Part shown: one piece after another, positions 53,634-63,853 of the stretch
Layout of the letters: every line of letters begins with the position of its first letter
Position numbering within the stretch: position 1 is the stretch's first letter
Assembly: GCA_947359465.1 (NCBI GenBank)
Contig: CANAIC010000149.1
Span: 1 to 64,000 of the forward strand
From: Metellina segmentata
Lineage: Eukaryota; Arthropoda; Arachnida; Araneae; Tetragnathidae
DNA: 64,000 nt
Direction: 5' to 3'
The notes under the pieces: model-generated
Seen by the model: the letters and a program-made list of their open reading frames with translations, nothing else
Databases searched by the model: none
What the model was told of the DNA's origin: nothing
Program-made: the position numbers and the translations under genes

Positions 53634-53871
53634 TGTTTGAGCTCTCCGTTGGCAACAGCCAAAAAAGGGCGCTGCTGTCGCGCGCTGTAACCTTGCGACG
53701 CCTGGCGCCCAGTTCGAGTTTTTGTGAGTTGCGAAAAAGGCGCGTGTTAGCGCAGCTGAGAGAGAGAAATTAATAAATGTTGTGAGAACTACAGTCCATT
53801 ATTCCTTGTGATATGTTTGGTGAATTTTAATGAGTACATAAGGAGACCTGAACTATCGAAGAGTTAAAACA
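53634..53871 (+). repeat. BEL-3 5' LTR
   Basis: TGTTTGAGCTCTCCG...GAGTTAAAACA. Followed at once by TGGTCACGTCTCTCGG, a plausible primer-binding site (TGG start); the tRNA is not assigned. Confidence 0.93.
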
Positions 53872-54057
53872 TGGTCACGTCTCTCGGAGTGGATTAGTGA
53901 AAGGTTGTGTTAAAGATCCATTGGTTTTTTGGAACTATGCAAGTGAAAACAAAGGAAATGTGTTATTGAGAAAAATTGTGAATTCGTTTTAGAGGTGAGA
54001 GCAATTTCCTTGGTTCTCGTTTGGTTTTGGTCTCAAATTGAGTTAGTCTTGTTTAAA

Positions 54058-55724
54058 ATGTCAATGTTTAAAAATCTTTGGAAAGACGAATTTTGTCTTG
54101 TCGCGGTAGAATTAGGATTAACCATACCTGAGAAACCAAAATTTATTGACCTTAAAACAATAATTGAAAATAGCGACATTTTCCAAAACGATAAAGAGTG
54201 TGTTCAAAGTGTAATTAACTGCGTTCTAGATAAAAGAAAGCTGAAATGGAACAAGCTAATCGAGACAGTGAATTAAAATTAGAGTTGGAGAAAGCTAAAA
54301 TGGAACAAGCTAATCGAGACAGTGAATTGAAATTAGAGTTGGAAAAAGTTAAATTGGAACAGTTAAAAAAAGAAATTGAATTAACTAATGCTAGGAGTAA
54401 AATGCCCGTAGAAAAGTTAGGAAAGGTAGATTCGGAGTCGAGTAGTATTGAAAACGTGATTAAAAGTGTAAAAACTCTATCAATTCCTGTACCTTCTAAA
54501 ACGGAAGCGTTCCATTTGTTTTTCCAATCCATTGGAAAAGCATTCAAGACTAAAATTGTGGCAGAAGAATTTAAAGCCGAGATTTTGTTAAATATGTTGG
54601 GGGAAAGAGTGGGTAATTTAATGATTTATGTTCAAGAAGAGGAATTGGGAAATTATGAAAAAATCAAAGAATTAGTGTTAAAACAATTCCAGCCAACCCC
54701 TCAGGAGTGTTTAAACCAATTCCGAAAATCCCAAAAGTTACCGACTGAAAACTATCTCCAATTTGCGACTAGAGTAAGTGCAATGTTTGAATACTATTGT
54801 AAATTAAGAAATGTTTCTAAGTTTGAAGAACTATGTGAACTTATGGTGTCCGATAAAATATTTAGTTGTTTGGACCGGGAAACAATGAGTCATATTGGTA
54901 TCAAACAAGGGGAAACATGGTATAACCCGCAGACGTTAGGGCGAGAATTAGACCTTTACATAGCTTCCAGAAATGGAAATAAAACGGATGGTAATTCGTA
55001 TTCTAAATCCGATCGTGTGTGGAAAAACGGTTTTGAAAGGCATAATCCTAAAAATTACGGTGCCAAAGTTTTGGTGTCAAATGTTAACAAACCCAAATGT
55101 GTAATGTGTAACTTGGATCACCCGCTTACTGCTTGTTCCGATTTCAAAAACTTGTCCGTAAATGAACGAGTTGATGTAGTAAAAAGACATAATTTGTGTT
55201 TTAAGTGTCTATCGTTGTCCTGCAACGTTGAAAAGTGCCGTGCAAAAAATTGTTTTTGTAACAAACCGCACAACTCTTTAATTCATTTCCCGAGACAAAA
55301 TCCTAATATAAGCCAGTACAGCGAAATTCAAAATCGGAATGCGAATTCGAGTGAGTCAGCATCTAGTAGTGAAATTCGAAGGTCAAATCTCAATTCTGAA
55401 GCTAGAACGTTCGTACCCCCTTGTCAACCCCCCATCATGGAATCCTTTTCTGCTCACAGCTGTTCGGTGACGAATAATGTTCTATTAAGCTCAGTTTTAC
55501 TGTATTTAAAAGATGGAAATGGTATTTGGCAGACTGCCAGAGCTATTCTCGATTCGGGAAGTCAAAGCAACTTAATAACAAAAAAATGTGCTGATAGATT
55601 AAACTTGAAGAAACAAAAAATAAATATATTAGTTACGTGTTTGGATAAACAATTGCATCGAAACAGAAATTTCGAACGCAGATGGATCTTTTCAAGCGAA
55701 CTTAAATATGTTGGTTGTAAATAA
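54058..55724 (+). pseudogene. BEL-3 Gag with zinc knuckles and start of protease
   Basis: The first good start is ATG 54058. The frame runs to 54276; a one-base shift near 54240 moves it to the long frame ending 55724. A 54-bp tandem duplication (54244-54297, 54298-54351) encodes a repeated EQANRDSELKLELE coiled-coil unit. The capsid-like part has FKAEILLNMLGERVGNLM and PTENYLQFATRV. The knuckles are CVMCNLDHPLTAC and a Cys-rich LCFKCLSLSCNVEKC region. The frame ends in the protease: RAILDSGSQSNLIT, catalytic Asp at about 55549. Confidence 0.88.
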
Positions 55725-55931
55725 AATTACCGAGGTAACACCAACTAAGAGTTTAAATGTGATTGAACAGATTCCGGATTATATTAATTTAGCGGATCAA
55801 TTTTGGATACCTCAAAGGGTGGATTTTTTATTATCGGCCGAGTTGTTTTATCAATTATTAAGACCCGGACAGGTTTGTTTACCTAATTCAAACTTGTTCT
55901 TCCAAAACACGGTTTTTGGTTATGTTGCGAG
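55708..55931 (+). pseudogene. BEL-3 protease C-terminal part
   Basis: After a frame change the protease continues with INLADQFWIPQRVDFLLSAE and FFQNTVFGYV, as in BEL-2. It is then cut by the 885-bp element, whose TSD GTTGCGAG lies at 55924-55931. Confidence 0.85.
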
Positions 55932-56816
55932 AGAAGCGGCTCAATCCCATGATAGTACTTTACGCAAGTCTAACTTGATTGGCTAGTTTCACGGGCTTGG
56001 CTTCACTTGGATATCTCGCCAATCTGATTGTTGCAGTAACCATTTGATTTTGAATATGCGCGTTGTTTCGTAGAAATACAATACATACACTAGCTCCTCA
56101 GCGTACAGCGTAAGTGTCCGACAAGTTGACTCTGATTTGCTCCTCATATATATGTTGTATGGTTGTTGTTAGTAGTATTTCTTGCCAACTTATATCAAGG
56201 GTACTTATACTTTAAAGAGCTTCTTCTCGTGAAACAACGATGGCCTAATGGCTAAAGTCACCCACCTTCAGATTAGCGTCGGCAGCGGAAAATGACTTCC
56301 CGAGTTCGAACCCAGCTGGCGGAAAGTTTTTTAGATCCTCCAAATTATTTTTAAAAAATTCCAATTTAATTCCTTTTCATTCTAATTTACTTTTCCTGAT
56401 TTTTAATACCCTTTTCATATTTTTCCAAGCTTCCGTTGATTTTACATAAATAATCTAAGAACCACACCTGAACTCACTACCAGCTGATATTTTTCCGCCC
56501 CTCTGCCGTCCTCTTTGCTTTAGGATGATGTTGTCGTATCCACCGCTGGCTTAGGACCATTCTGATGTAACAAAAAGCATATATAAAACACTAACTTATA
56601 TAATTATTAACTTATATAATAAAAGGATACAATTTTCGGCTCCCACCTCTACCCACCCATAGCCATGGATCTGAAAAGAAAAGAAGAAAGCAGAAAGGAA
56701 GAGATAAATCGCCAACAACTATAAACCTTGATGACATACGTATTAGGTCATGTGATCCGATTAGCCAATCAAGTTGGACTTGCGTAAAGTACTATCATGG
56801 GATTGAGGCGCCTGTT
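55932..56816. mobile_element. 885-bp non-autonomous hAT-like element, copy 2
   Basis: Same length, TIRs and internal tRNA-like module (A box TGGCCTAATGGC at 56241-56252, B box GAGTTCGAACCC ending about 56313) as copy 1. The 8-bp TSD GTTGCGAG occurs at 55924-55931 and 56817-56824. Insertion into BEL-3 makes this copy younger than the retrotransposon. Confidence 0.93.
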
Positions 56817-56824
56817 GTTGCGAG

Positions 56825-57350
56825 TGGGTCAATTTCGGATGTAGTGGTACCAAAGGTACACTGGATTCATTAAAGAGGGAGATCTAAATGAGACGTTAAA
56901 ACATTTTTGGGAACTTGAAAATGTTGAGTTAGAGAGAACTAAAAATAAAGAGGCTATTTTATGTGAGGAACATTACGTAAAAACGCATTCTAAGGATGTT
57001 GAGGGCCGCTTTATAGTTAGAATGCCCCTTAAAGATGATCCAAAATGTTTGGGTGAATCAAGGGACATTGCTCTCAAACGATTGAATGCATTATGGAGAA
57101 AACTAAGCAGAGAACCAGAATATTTAAAATTATACCAGGACTTTATGAGCGAATATGAAAAACTTGGACATAGAGAGAAGTTGTTGCAGAGAATGGAAAT
57201 GCAGAGGTAGGCTACTAAATACCACATCATGGCGTTTACAAGCCAGAGAAAAGTACCACTAAGTTGAGGGTGGTATTTAACGCGTCCAATCCAACCACTA
57301 ATGGGTTGTCGCTAAATTCGCTGCAATATAACGGATGAATAGTACAAGAT
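56825..57350 (+). pseudogene. BEL-3 RT N-terminal region (degenerate)
   Basis: Contains LKHFWELENVE (about 56905), then FIVRMPLKDDPKCLGES, LNALWRKLS and YEKLGH (57022-57180), the same linker as BEL-2 9350-9730. Stops and frame changes follow at 57208-57340, where the RT fingers (LRVVFNAS-like text) are recognisable in another frame. Confidence 0.8.
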
Positions 57351-57365
57351 GATTCGTACGCAATT

Positions 57366-57962
57366 ATGATCAAATTCAGAGAGCATCCTTATGCCTTTAC
57401 AGCAGATGTAAAGATGATGTGTCGCATGATACTCATGCACGAGAACCAACAGCCGTTGCTGAGAATTTTGTGGAAGGAAAGACCAGATGATCCTGTGAAA
57501 ACCTTCGAGCTTACAACAGTGACATATGGGACTGTGAGCGCTCCCTTCTTAGCAACGAGAACATTGCTGAAACTATCCAGAGATGAAGAGAGGAGCTTTC
57601 CCTTGGCAGCGCCGGTCCTTAGAGAGAACTTTTACATGGACGACGTGCTGTGCGGCGCATCGACTTTAGACGAAGCTATGGAGCTTAAGAGTCAACTTGC
57701 TGGCATATTGGAGAAAGGAGGGATGACCCTACACAAGTGGAGTGGGAGTCATGCAGATCTGGCATCAAACAGCAACGGAGAATACGAGTTCGAGAACCTC
57801 ATCGAGACAAAGGCGTTGGGAGTGTCCTGGAGGTCACAAGAAGACTGCTTTGCTTTCCGAGTTGCAGTTGAGTTGAGGGACTCATTACACCAAAAGATGT
57901 GTCCTTTCCACCATTGCCAGACTTTTCGATCCGTTGGGGCTACTTGGGCCAGTGGTGGCTAA
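57366..57962 (+). pseudogene. BEL-3 RT palm (YMDD)
   Basis: Opens with REHPYAFTADVKMMCRMI; the family normally has ADIxKMYxQI, so the Tyr is substituted. Then TTVTYGTVSAPFLATRTL and the catalytic box FYMDDVLCG. The end (after about 57880) is out of frame. Confidence 0.88.
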
Positions 57963-59247
57963 GGCCAAGATCTTCATGCAGAGCCTTTGGCGTCTTCAAA
58001 TCGACTGGAATGACGAGCTGCCTTTTGACGAATCCAACGAGTGGCACCGGTTTCTTGAGGACTTCGACAGCATAAACAGTATTTACATTGGAAGGTGTAT
58101 TGTGAATCCTAACGTGATGAGGATTGAGTTACACGGTTTTGCAGATGCTTCAGAGAAGTGTTACGGGGCAGTGATATATTGCCGTTCTCATTCCTCAGAT
58201 GACAAGACAACAGTGAGGCTTGTGACGAGCAAGAGCAGAGTAGCACCCGTGAAAAAGGTCACCATATCTCGGCTCGAGCTGTGTGCCGCCGTCCTTCTCG
58301 CAAAGCTGATGACACGAGTGGTGAGAGCCCTACAATTAAATGCACCTCCAACGTACCTGTGGAGCGATTCCACAATTGTCTTGGCGTGGATCCGGAAGGA
58401 TCCTAACACGCTCAAGACCTTCGTAGCAAATCGAGTTGTCACCATTCAACAATTGACATCTGTAGAGCAGTGGCATCATGTTCCATCGGCCCAGAACCCG
58501 GCTGACCTCGTTTCTAGAGGTCTCGACCCATCGAGCCTGCAGCACAACTCGCTGTGGTGGACTGGTCCTCCATTCCTGTCCACTGGTGACATGCCTTGCA
58601 CTGAGTCGCCGCCAGTGAGTTCAATCGAGGAATTCCAGTCCGAATTCAAAACCCTCCAAAAATCGGGATCTCATGATTCTGAACTGTCAACATTTATTGA
58701 CTCCAATAACTTAGTTTGCCTTAATGTCAATACGAGTAACTTTGTACATGATATAATTAGTGTAAGTAATAACTATTTTCGTTTAATTAGAATATTAAGT
58801 TATATTTGCAGATTTGTTAACAAGTCTCGAGGAAACCTTCCAAGGAAGTCTGGAACCTTGAGCGTTAGCGAGATGAACCAATCTGAAATGAAACTTATAC
58901 AATTGGTTCAAGAGCAAGAATTCGCGAAAGAGATCATATCGCTCAAGACTTCAGGTTCAGTTAATCCTGACAGCCGGGTAAAGAATTTGTGTCCCTTTTT
59001 AGATGAGAGTAACATTTTACGAGTTGGTGGTAGACTTGAGAATACCTCTATTAATTACAACCACAAACACCCCATTCTTTTGCCTACTAAACATAAAATA
59101 ACTGAAATGATTATTGTGTATCATCATAAAAAATACCTGCATTCGGGTCCTCAAGCATTACTATACCAAATACGCTTGAGGTACTGGCCATTAAACGGCC
59201 GTAATTTGTGTAAAAAGGTTGTTCATAAATGTATTAATTGGTTTTAA
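57934..59247 (+). pseudogene. BEL-3 RNase H and integrase zinc domain
   Basis: Starts at GLLGPVVAKAKIF in the RT connection. RNase H has LHGFADASEKCYGAV, SRLELCAAVL and YLWSDSTIVLAWI; the spacer is NPADLVSRGLDP. The integrase zinc domain has HHKKYLHSGP...KCINWF: its second Cys is lost to a frame break just before the stop at 59245. Confidence 0.9.
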
Positions 59248-59274
59248 GTTAACCCTAAAGTAAATTGTCAAAGG

Positions 59275-60225
59275 ATGGAAGATTTACCAAGTGCTCGAGT
59301 AAATCCAAATTATGTGTTTAATTCTGTGGGCATGGATCTTTGTGGCCCATTCCTGATGCGTAACAAATATAATAGGAAGGGATCTCCTATTAAAGTGTAT
59401 ATATGTATATTTATTTGTCTAGTAACTAAGGCTATGCATCTTGAAATGTTATTCGATTTAACAGCGGATTCTCTAATTGCATGTCTAAAGAGGTTTGTTT
59501 CCCGAAGAGGTAAATGTAATAAAATCATGTCAGATAACGCTACAAATTTCGTTGGGGCGAACAATGAGTTGAAAAGGTTTTATAAGGCATTAAAAATGGG
59601 AAATGATAATTGGTCTAACTTTTTACTAGAAGAAAATATAACGTGGGAATTCATTCCGCCTCGGGCCCCAAATTTTGGAGGTCTTTGGGAGGCAGGTGTT
59701 TGTTCTTTTAAATATTATTTCAAACGAATAGTGTGTAACTGTAAATTAACTTATGAGGAATTCCATACTGTTTTGGCACAGATTGAAGGTATGCTTAACA
59801 GCCGCCCATTAACGCCTCTGTCATCTGAAGTAGATGATCTTGAAATTCTCACTCCAGCACACTTCTTAATTGGAAGACCGGTAACTGCTGTTGTTGAGCC
59901 GTGTGTAATAGATATCAACATCAATAGACTATCACGGTGGCAAGTTACTACAAAAATTGTTCAAAATTTGTGGAAAAAATGGAGTGTTTCTTATCTAAAT
60001 ACTTTACACGAAAGAAGTAAATGGATGTTTGATAAGAAAAACTTAAAATTAGGTGACTTGGTTTTGATTAAGGAAGATGGTGTCCCACCATGCTATTGGG
60101 CACGTGGTAGAGTTATAAAAATTCATCCTGGACGAGATGAAAGGGTAAGAGTAGTCAATGTAAAAACTCAATGTGGTATTTTCAAAAGATCTGTGGCTAA
60201 GTTATCTGTGTTACCAGTTGAATAG
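59275..60225 (+). CDS. BEL-3 integrase core and C-terminal tail (316 codons)
   Basis: ATG 59275 is an internal Met of Pol, not a true start. The catalytic triad is complete: VGMDLCGPF, IMSDNATNFVGA and GGLWEAGVCSF. MLNSRPLTPL and a full DUF5641-type tail (GDLVLIKEDGVPPCYWARGR, RSVAKLSVLPVE) follow, ending TAG at 60223. In the family this domain inserts the cDNA into the genome. Confidence 0.92.
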   Translation: MEDLPSARVNPNYVFNSVGMDLCGPFLMRNKYNRKGSPIKVYICIFICLVTKAMHLEMLFDLTADSLIACLKRFVSRRGKCNKIMSDNATNFVGANNELKRFYKALKMGNDNWSNFLLEENITWEFIPPRAPNFGGLWEAGVCSFKYYFKRIVCNCKLTYEEFHTVLAQIEGMLNSRPLTPLSSEVDDLEILTPAHFLIGRPVTAVVEPCVIDININRLSRWQVTTKIVQNLWKKWSVSYLNTLHERSKWMFDKKNLKLGDLVLIKEDGVPPCYWARGRVIKIHPGRDERVRVVNVKTQCGIFKRSVAKLSVLPVE

Positions 60226-60444
60226 TTTAAAATAGGTTCGTGTTGTATATTAAATAACTGGTGGAGTTTATTCTTGAATTGTGAAAATATTAAAATTTGT
60301 TTATAGTGTATTTGTTTGTGGTAATTGCTATTATGTGCTTGTGCTTACGTTCTGTAAGAACTTGGTACTAACCCCTATCGTGTACTGTGCATATTGTAAT
60401 CGATCATTGTGTGAAGTGATCTTGTTGAAACCCTTCAGGTTTCA

Positions 60445-60456
60445 ACGGGGGGAGAA
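60445..60456 (+). promoter_or_regulatory. BEL-3 polypurine tract
   Basis: ACGGGGGGAGAA ends exactly where the 3' LTR begins. Confidence 0.85.
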
Positions 60457-60694
60457 TGTTTGAGCTCTCCGTTGGCAACAGCCAAAAAAGGGCGCTGCTG
60501 TCGCGCGCTGTAACCTTGCGACGCCTGGCGCCCAGTTCGAGGTTTTGTGAGTTGCGAAAAAGGCGCGTGTGAGCGCAGCTGAGAGAGAGAAATTAATAAA
60601 TGCTGAGAGAACTACAGTCCATTATTCCTTGTGATGTGTTTGGTGAATTTTAATGAGTACATAAGGAGACCTGAGCTATCGAAGAGTTAAAACA
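60457..60694 (+). repeat. BEL-3 3' LTR
   Basis: 238 bp; differs from the 5' LTR at about six sites (for example GAGTTTTT/GAGGTTTT and GTGTTAGCG/GTGTGAGCG), about 97% identity. Confidence 0.93.
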
Positions 60695-60874
60695 ATCATG
60701 AGATAAGGTATTAAAAGAAAAATATAAATAGCTGTTTGTGCTAAACCTAGAAATTGTATATTAAGATTGAGAAAACATTAATGACTGTTTTGCTGAAAAG
60801 CTCAAAATAATTTATGATATTTACATGTATTATTAATTATTGGTATTCAAAAACATTAACATTTTTGTTTTATT

Positions 60875-61450
60875 TCAACTTAATCTATTTCTTATTTCGA
60901 TAAGCAAATTACCTGCCTTAGAAAATATTCTTTTGCACGGTACAGATGTAGAAACTACGCAAAAATTCTCTTGAACAATTTTACAAAGGTATGGGTAATT
61001 ATATTTAACCCTCTTCTACCAAAGCAATGGGTCCTCCTGTCTGGGTATTCTATTGTATTCTAAATATTGGGTATTGTATTCTAAATATATGTTAACTTCT
61101 ATAATTGCCCTCGCATGATTTGAGCTTTTGGGTTTATATGAAGTCATACAAGTATCGACATGTGACCATGCAGATAATGTAGTTTCATTGTTGTCTTTAA
61201 ATTTTTTGGCAACAGGCCTTCAGGACATTGATTTGCCATTTCTTTCGAAAGTTTTCTTGCTGTTAATGAAATGACACGTTCTTTGTCATTTTCATCTATA
61301 CGCTGGTCACCAAGGTATTGCTTGACTCAACGTTCCCAAATCTTTCCTCCCCCCCCCATTTCATCTGATAATTTTGCAACTTCCACAACGTTAGCAAAGT
61401 AGTCTCTTTTCGTTAATTCTGCACAGCCTTTTCTCAGACCCAGTGTTAGG
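60875..61450 (-). pseudogene. BED-type hAT transposase remnant (hAT-A)
   Basis: Minus strand, reading leftward: an unassigned N part (CAELTKRDYFANVVEVAKL), then EVNIYLE, RQEDPLLW, YPYLCKIVQENFCVVSTSV and PCKRIFSKAGNLLIEIRNRL (about 60885-60990). PYLxxxxxxxLxVxATSVPSERxFSKAG is the dimerisation motif of ZBED1/Ac-like hAT transposases. A short internal duplication of GTATTCTAAATAT (about 61050-61088) and several frame breaks are present. No frame longer than 60 codons survives. Confidence 0.75.
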
Positions 61451-61454
61451 GGAC

Positions 61455-61613
61455 GATGTTACCGACTTAGTTATGTATTCCTTCGACGAAATTGTATAAC
61501 TAAAATCTTTAACACATAAGTGCGTTCAGTTGCTAGAGACACCCTTTACAATCAACCAATCAAATTCAGTCACAGTTTTGAATCACCGATGTACGTAAAG
61601 TAGCAGTCACAAT
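61455..61613. repeat. hAT-A right-terminal region, copy X1
   Basis: Similar to 63565-63765 inside hAT-B: GTTACCGACTTAG(T/C)TATGTATTCC, TTCGACGAAAT, CACATAA, CAATCAACCAATC, TCACAGTTTTGAATCAC, GTAGCAGTCACA. Its continuation after hAT-B (AGTCAATTCACTGTTTGCAA) completes the match, showing that hAT-B split it. Confidence 0.7.
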
Positions 61614-61702
61614 TAGGGATGTTAAGCAAATCACAGAACGGCTACTCAATCACAGATACTTGTGAATCACAGTTCATACCTGTTACTCAAATATCAAAAT
61701 AT

Positions 61703-61870
61703 CAGTGATTGGGTAACAGTGATTGGGTAACAGTGATTCGGTATCAGGGATTCGGTATCAGTGATTCAGTATCAGTGATTTGGTATCAGTGGTTCGGTAA
61801 CAGTTACTAAACTGATATCGCTAAGCTGATACCTTGGCTGATACCTTAGCTGATACCTTGGCTGATATTG
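61703..61870. repeat. Minisatellite: 14-bp and 12-bp units
   Basis: Seven 14-bp units of CAGTGATTCGGTAT type fill 61703-61800 exactly; after a 10-base break, CTGATACCTTGG-type 12-bp units occur at about 61823-61868. The 14-mer contains the subterminal CAGTGATT motif of the hAT ends, suggesting amplification of a transposase-binding motif. Confidence 0.85.
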
Positions 61871-62059
61871 ATACTGTTACTGCGATCGGTGATTGCGACC
61901 TGGATCGGTAATTCGGTAGCAGTGAAAGCTGTGACTGAGTTTTGGTTATTTGGTAGTGGTGCCAGTTGGTCTGTGACGGATTGGGATTTCTCTGGGATTT
62001 CTCTGGAGGATTTTTAACCGGATGTTTAAGAGGGTAATATGTTGCTTTATGACTCACCA

Positions 62060-63525
62060 GATTCCCGCGCCTTTTTCTAAAGAAAAAAATAATCTCGACA
62101 GTTTTAAGGAGAGTTTATATAAAAACATTTTAAATTCTCTGTTTTAAATAATTTTTTGTTCGCTCTTAAACTATCACTGATTATTTATTTATTATTAATT
62201 TTTTTTTTGAGTAACATGACTAGAACTTGTTTTTATTTTTTTTTGGTTTGTTTATAATTAAAATTGTTCTGTTTAACCTCTTGTAAATTGTTATTAATTA
62301 TAAAAAATGAATTATGTGCTTCTGAAAGTATAACTTGAATGAGTAGAAATCACAGGAAGGGGAGGGGAGATATTTATTTAATTTCGCTAGTGATTAGAAT
62401 ACGTTTTACGAGTTTCTGCCTTCTTTAAAGTTTGTCTCTTAAGATGAAACCGTTTCAGAGGGAGGATCAACACAACAATGTTTACAGCTGTAAAGAATGC
62501 ATTCTGAAATATCGTAATGCAAGTACAAAAGATTTTGATGACTGAATGTTTAATTTTTAAAGCGTATAATTTGTTGTTTGTAAACACTGATTCTCTGGAA
62601 TTCCTTGTCAGACTGTTTTCAAAACAAATAAGAATGTTACTCGTTAGAATATTCCCTGTTTGCCTTAGAGATGAATTATATACTTTCACTCAGCTTATCA
62701 ATTTTAAAGTGCTACTAAAGAGAATATCTTCATCTTTTGTCTTCGGGGTGGATCCCGGACCGTTGACAATAATACGTGGTTACTCCAGTGTTGTGTGGAA
62801 ACTGAACTACTCCACATTTTAGTTAATATTTTGTAAAAATTGTATGATTTATAAACTAAAGTATTGGACATAAATTGTTGAATCAAGTCAAAAGCTACAG
62901 ATTTTTCACAGTAAGGTTTGACTTTTCTGCTGTTTGTTTTGTGTTTTCTTCGTCTCAAATAAAATTGTTGTGTCTTTGCACCACCACGAATACAACAATA
63001 CAAATTAATTCGAATGTTACTAGAGATTTAGAAAAATTACTTAATGTTTTGAAATTGTCAGATTATCAAATGTAAGGAAATTGTCTTGCTACACATACTA
63101 CGATGAAAACATTTTTCTTCAACAAACAAATATTTTGGATAAAGGTTATTTAGTGAAACGGATTTAAAGATAAAAAATAGGTTTGTCAATTATATATATT
63201 TATTTAAAGATTAAAAATCCATAATTTGAATTCAATTAGAAGTAAAATGATCACGCATTCTAATGTATATCTCTTGATTTTAATGTTTAATTAATTATAA
63301 AGTTTAATTTATATGAAAATTTCGATATAGTTGAAACCATCTTAGTCACCAATATTAATTTATTGAGGAGAAAAAGTACCTATAAAAAATAAATTACGGG
63401 CTAAAAATAAAAAACGGCTCATAGTGGCAGAATAAAAATGAAAAATTCATTTTATAATTGAAGGTTTATTGAGTGGCAGTTGTGCGTTTTATTAAATATA
63501 TTCCAGTTGATCTGGATGAAAAAAA
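62060..63525. other. hAT-B interior, no gene recognised
   Basis: AT-rich. A pair of overlapping open stretches near 62387-62822 on opposite strands have no known motif. Confidence 0.5.
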
Positions 63526-63529
63526 TACT

Positions 63530-63593
63530 GGGGTTCGAACTGTAAACTAGAGCACTGTAAGGCCACGACGTTACCGACTTAGCTATGTATTCC
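63530..63593 (-). other. tRNA-like sequence with A and B boxes
   Basis: On minus: A box TAGCTAAGTCGG (complement of 63574-63585) and B box AGTTCGAACCCC (complement of 63530-63541), tRNA-like spacing of about 32 bases. Likely a SINE head or tRNA relic inside hAT-B; X1 has only the A-box half. Confidence 0.55.
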
Positions 63594-63853
63594 TTCGACG
63601 AAATCGTATTATTGAAAATAGTCAACACATAAATAAAAGCATTCTGTTGCTACGAGTGACTAGAGATACTTTACAGTCAACCAATCGGATTCATTCACAG
63701 TTTGAATCACAATCACAGTTTTGAATCACAGATATTCGTCAGTAGCAGTCACAGTTAGAACTGTTACTGTCAAATCACTGTTAGTAACAACCCTAGTCAC
63801 AATAGTCAATTCACTGTTTGCAACATCCAATGTTTCACATAAATATCTTTGAT

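Larger units (their letters stand above)
53634..60694 (+). mobile_element. BEL-3: complete BEL/Pao retrotransposon with 5-bp TSD
   Basis: 238-bp LTRs at 53634-53871 and 60457-60694 (about six mismatches). They are flanked by ATCAT at 53629-53633 and 60695-60699. The element carries Gag, protease, RT, RNase H and integrase, with a polypurine tract before the 3' LTR. An 885-bp DNA element (55932-56816) interrupts the protease/RT junction. Several frameshifts and stops inactivate the polyprotein, but the integrase module is intact. Confidence 0.95.
61614..63795. mobile_element. hAT-B (2182 bp) with 8-bp TSD, inserted in a relative
   Basis: Left end TAGGGATGTTA, right end TAACAACCCTA; GTCACAAT lies at both 61606-61613 and 63796-63803. 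Subterminal CAGTGATT/AATCACTG motifs at both ends. No transposase recognised inside; open stretches at 62387-63003 show no motif. Confidence 0.82.

Noticed and set aside
62387..63003. Opposed open stretches in hAT-B as transposase
   Set aside because: No hAT motif (no dimerisation signature, no Cys/His finger); likely chance in AT-rich DNA.
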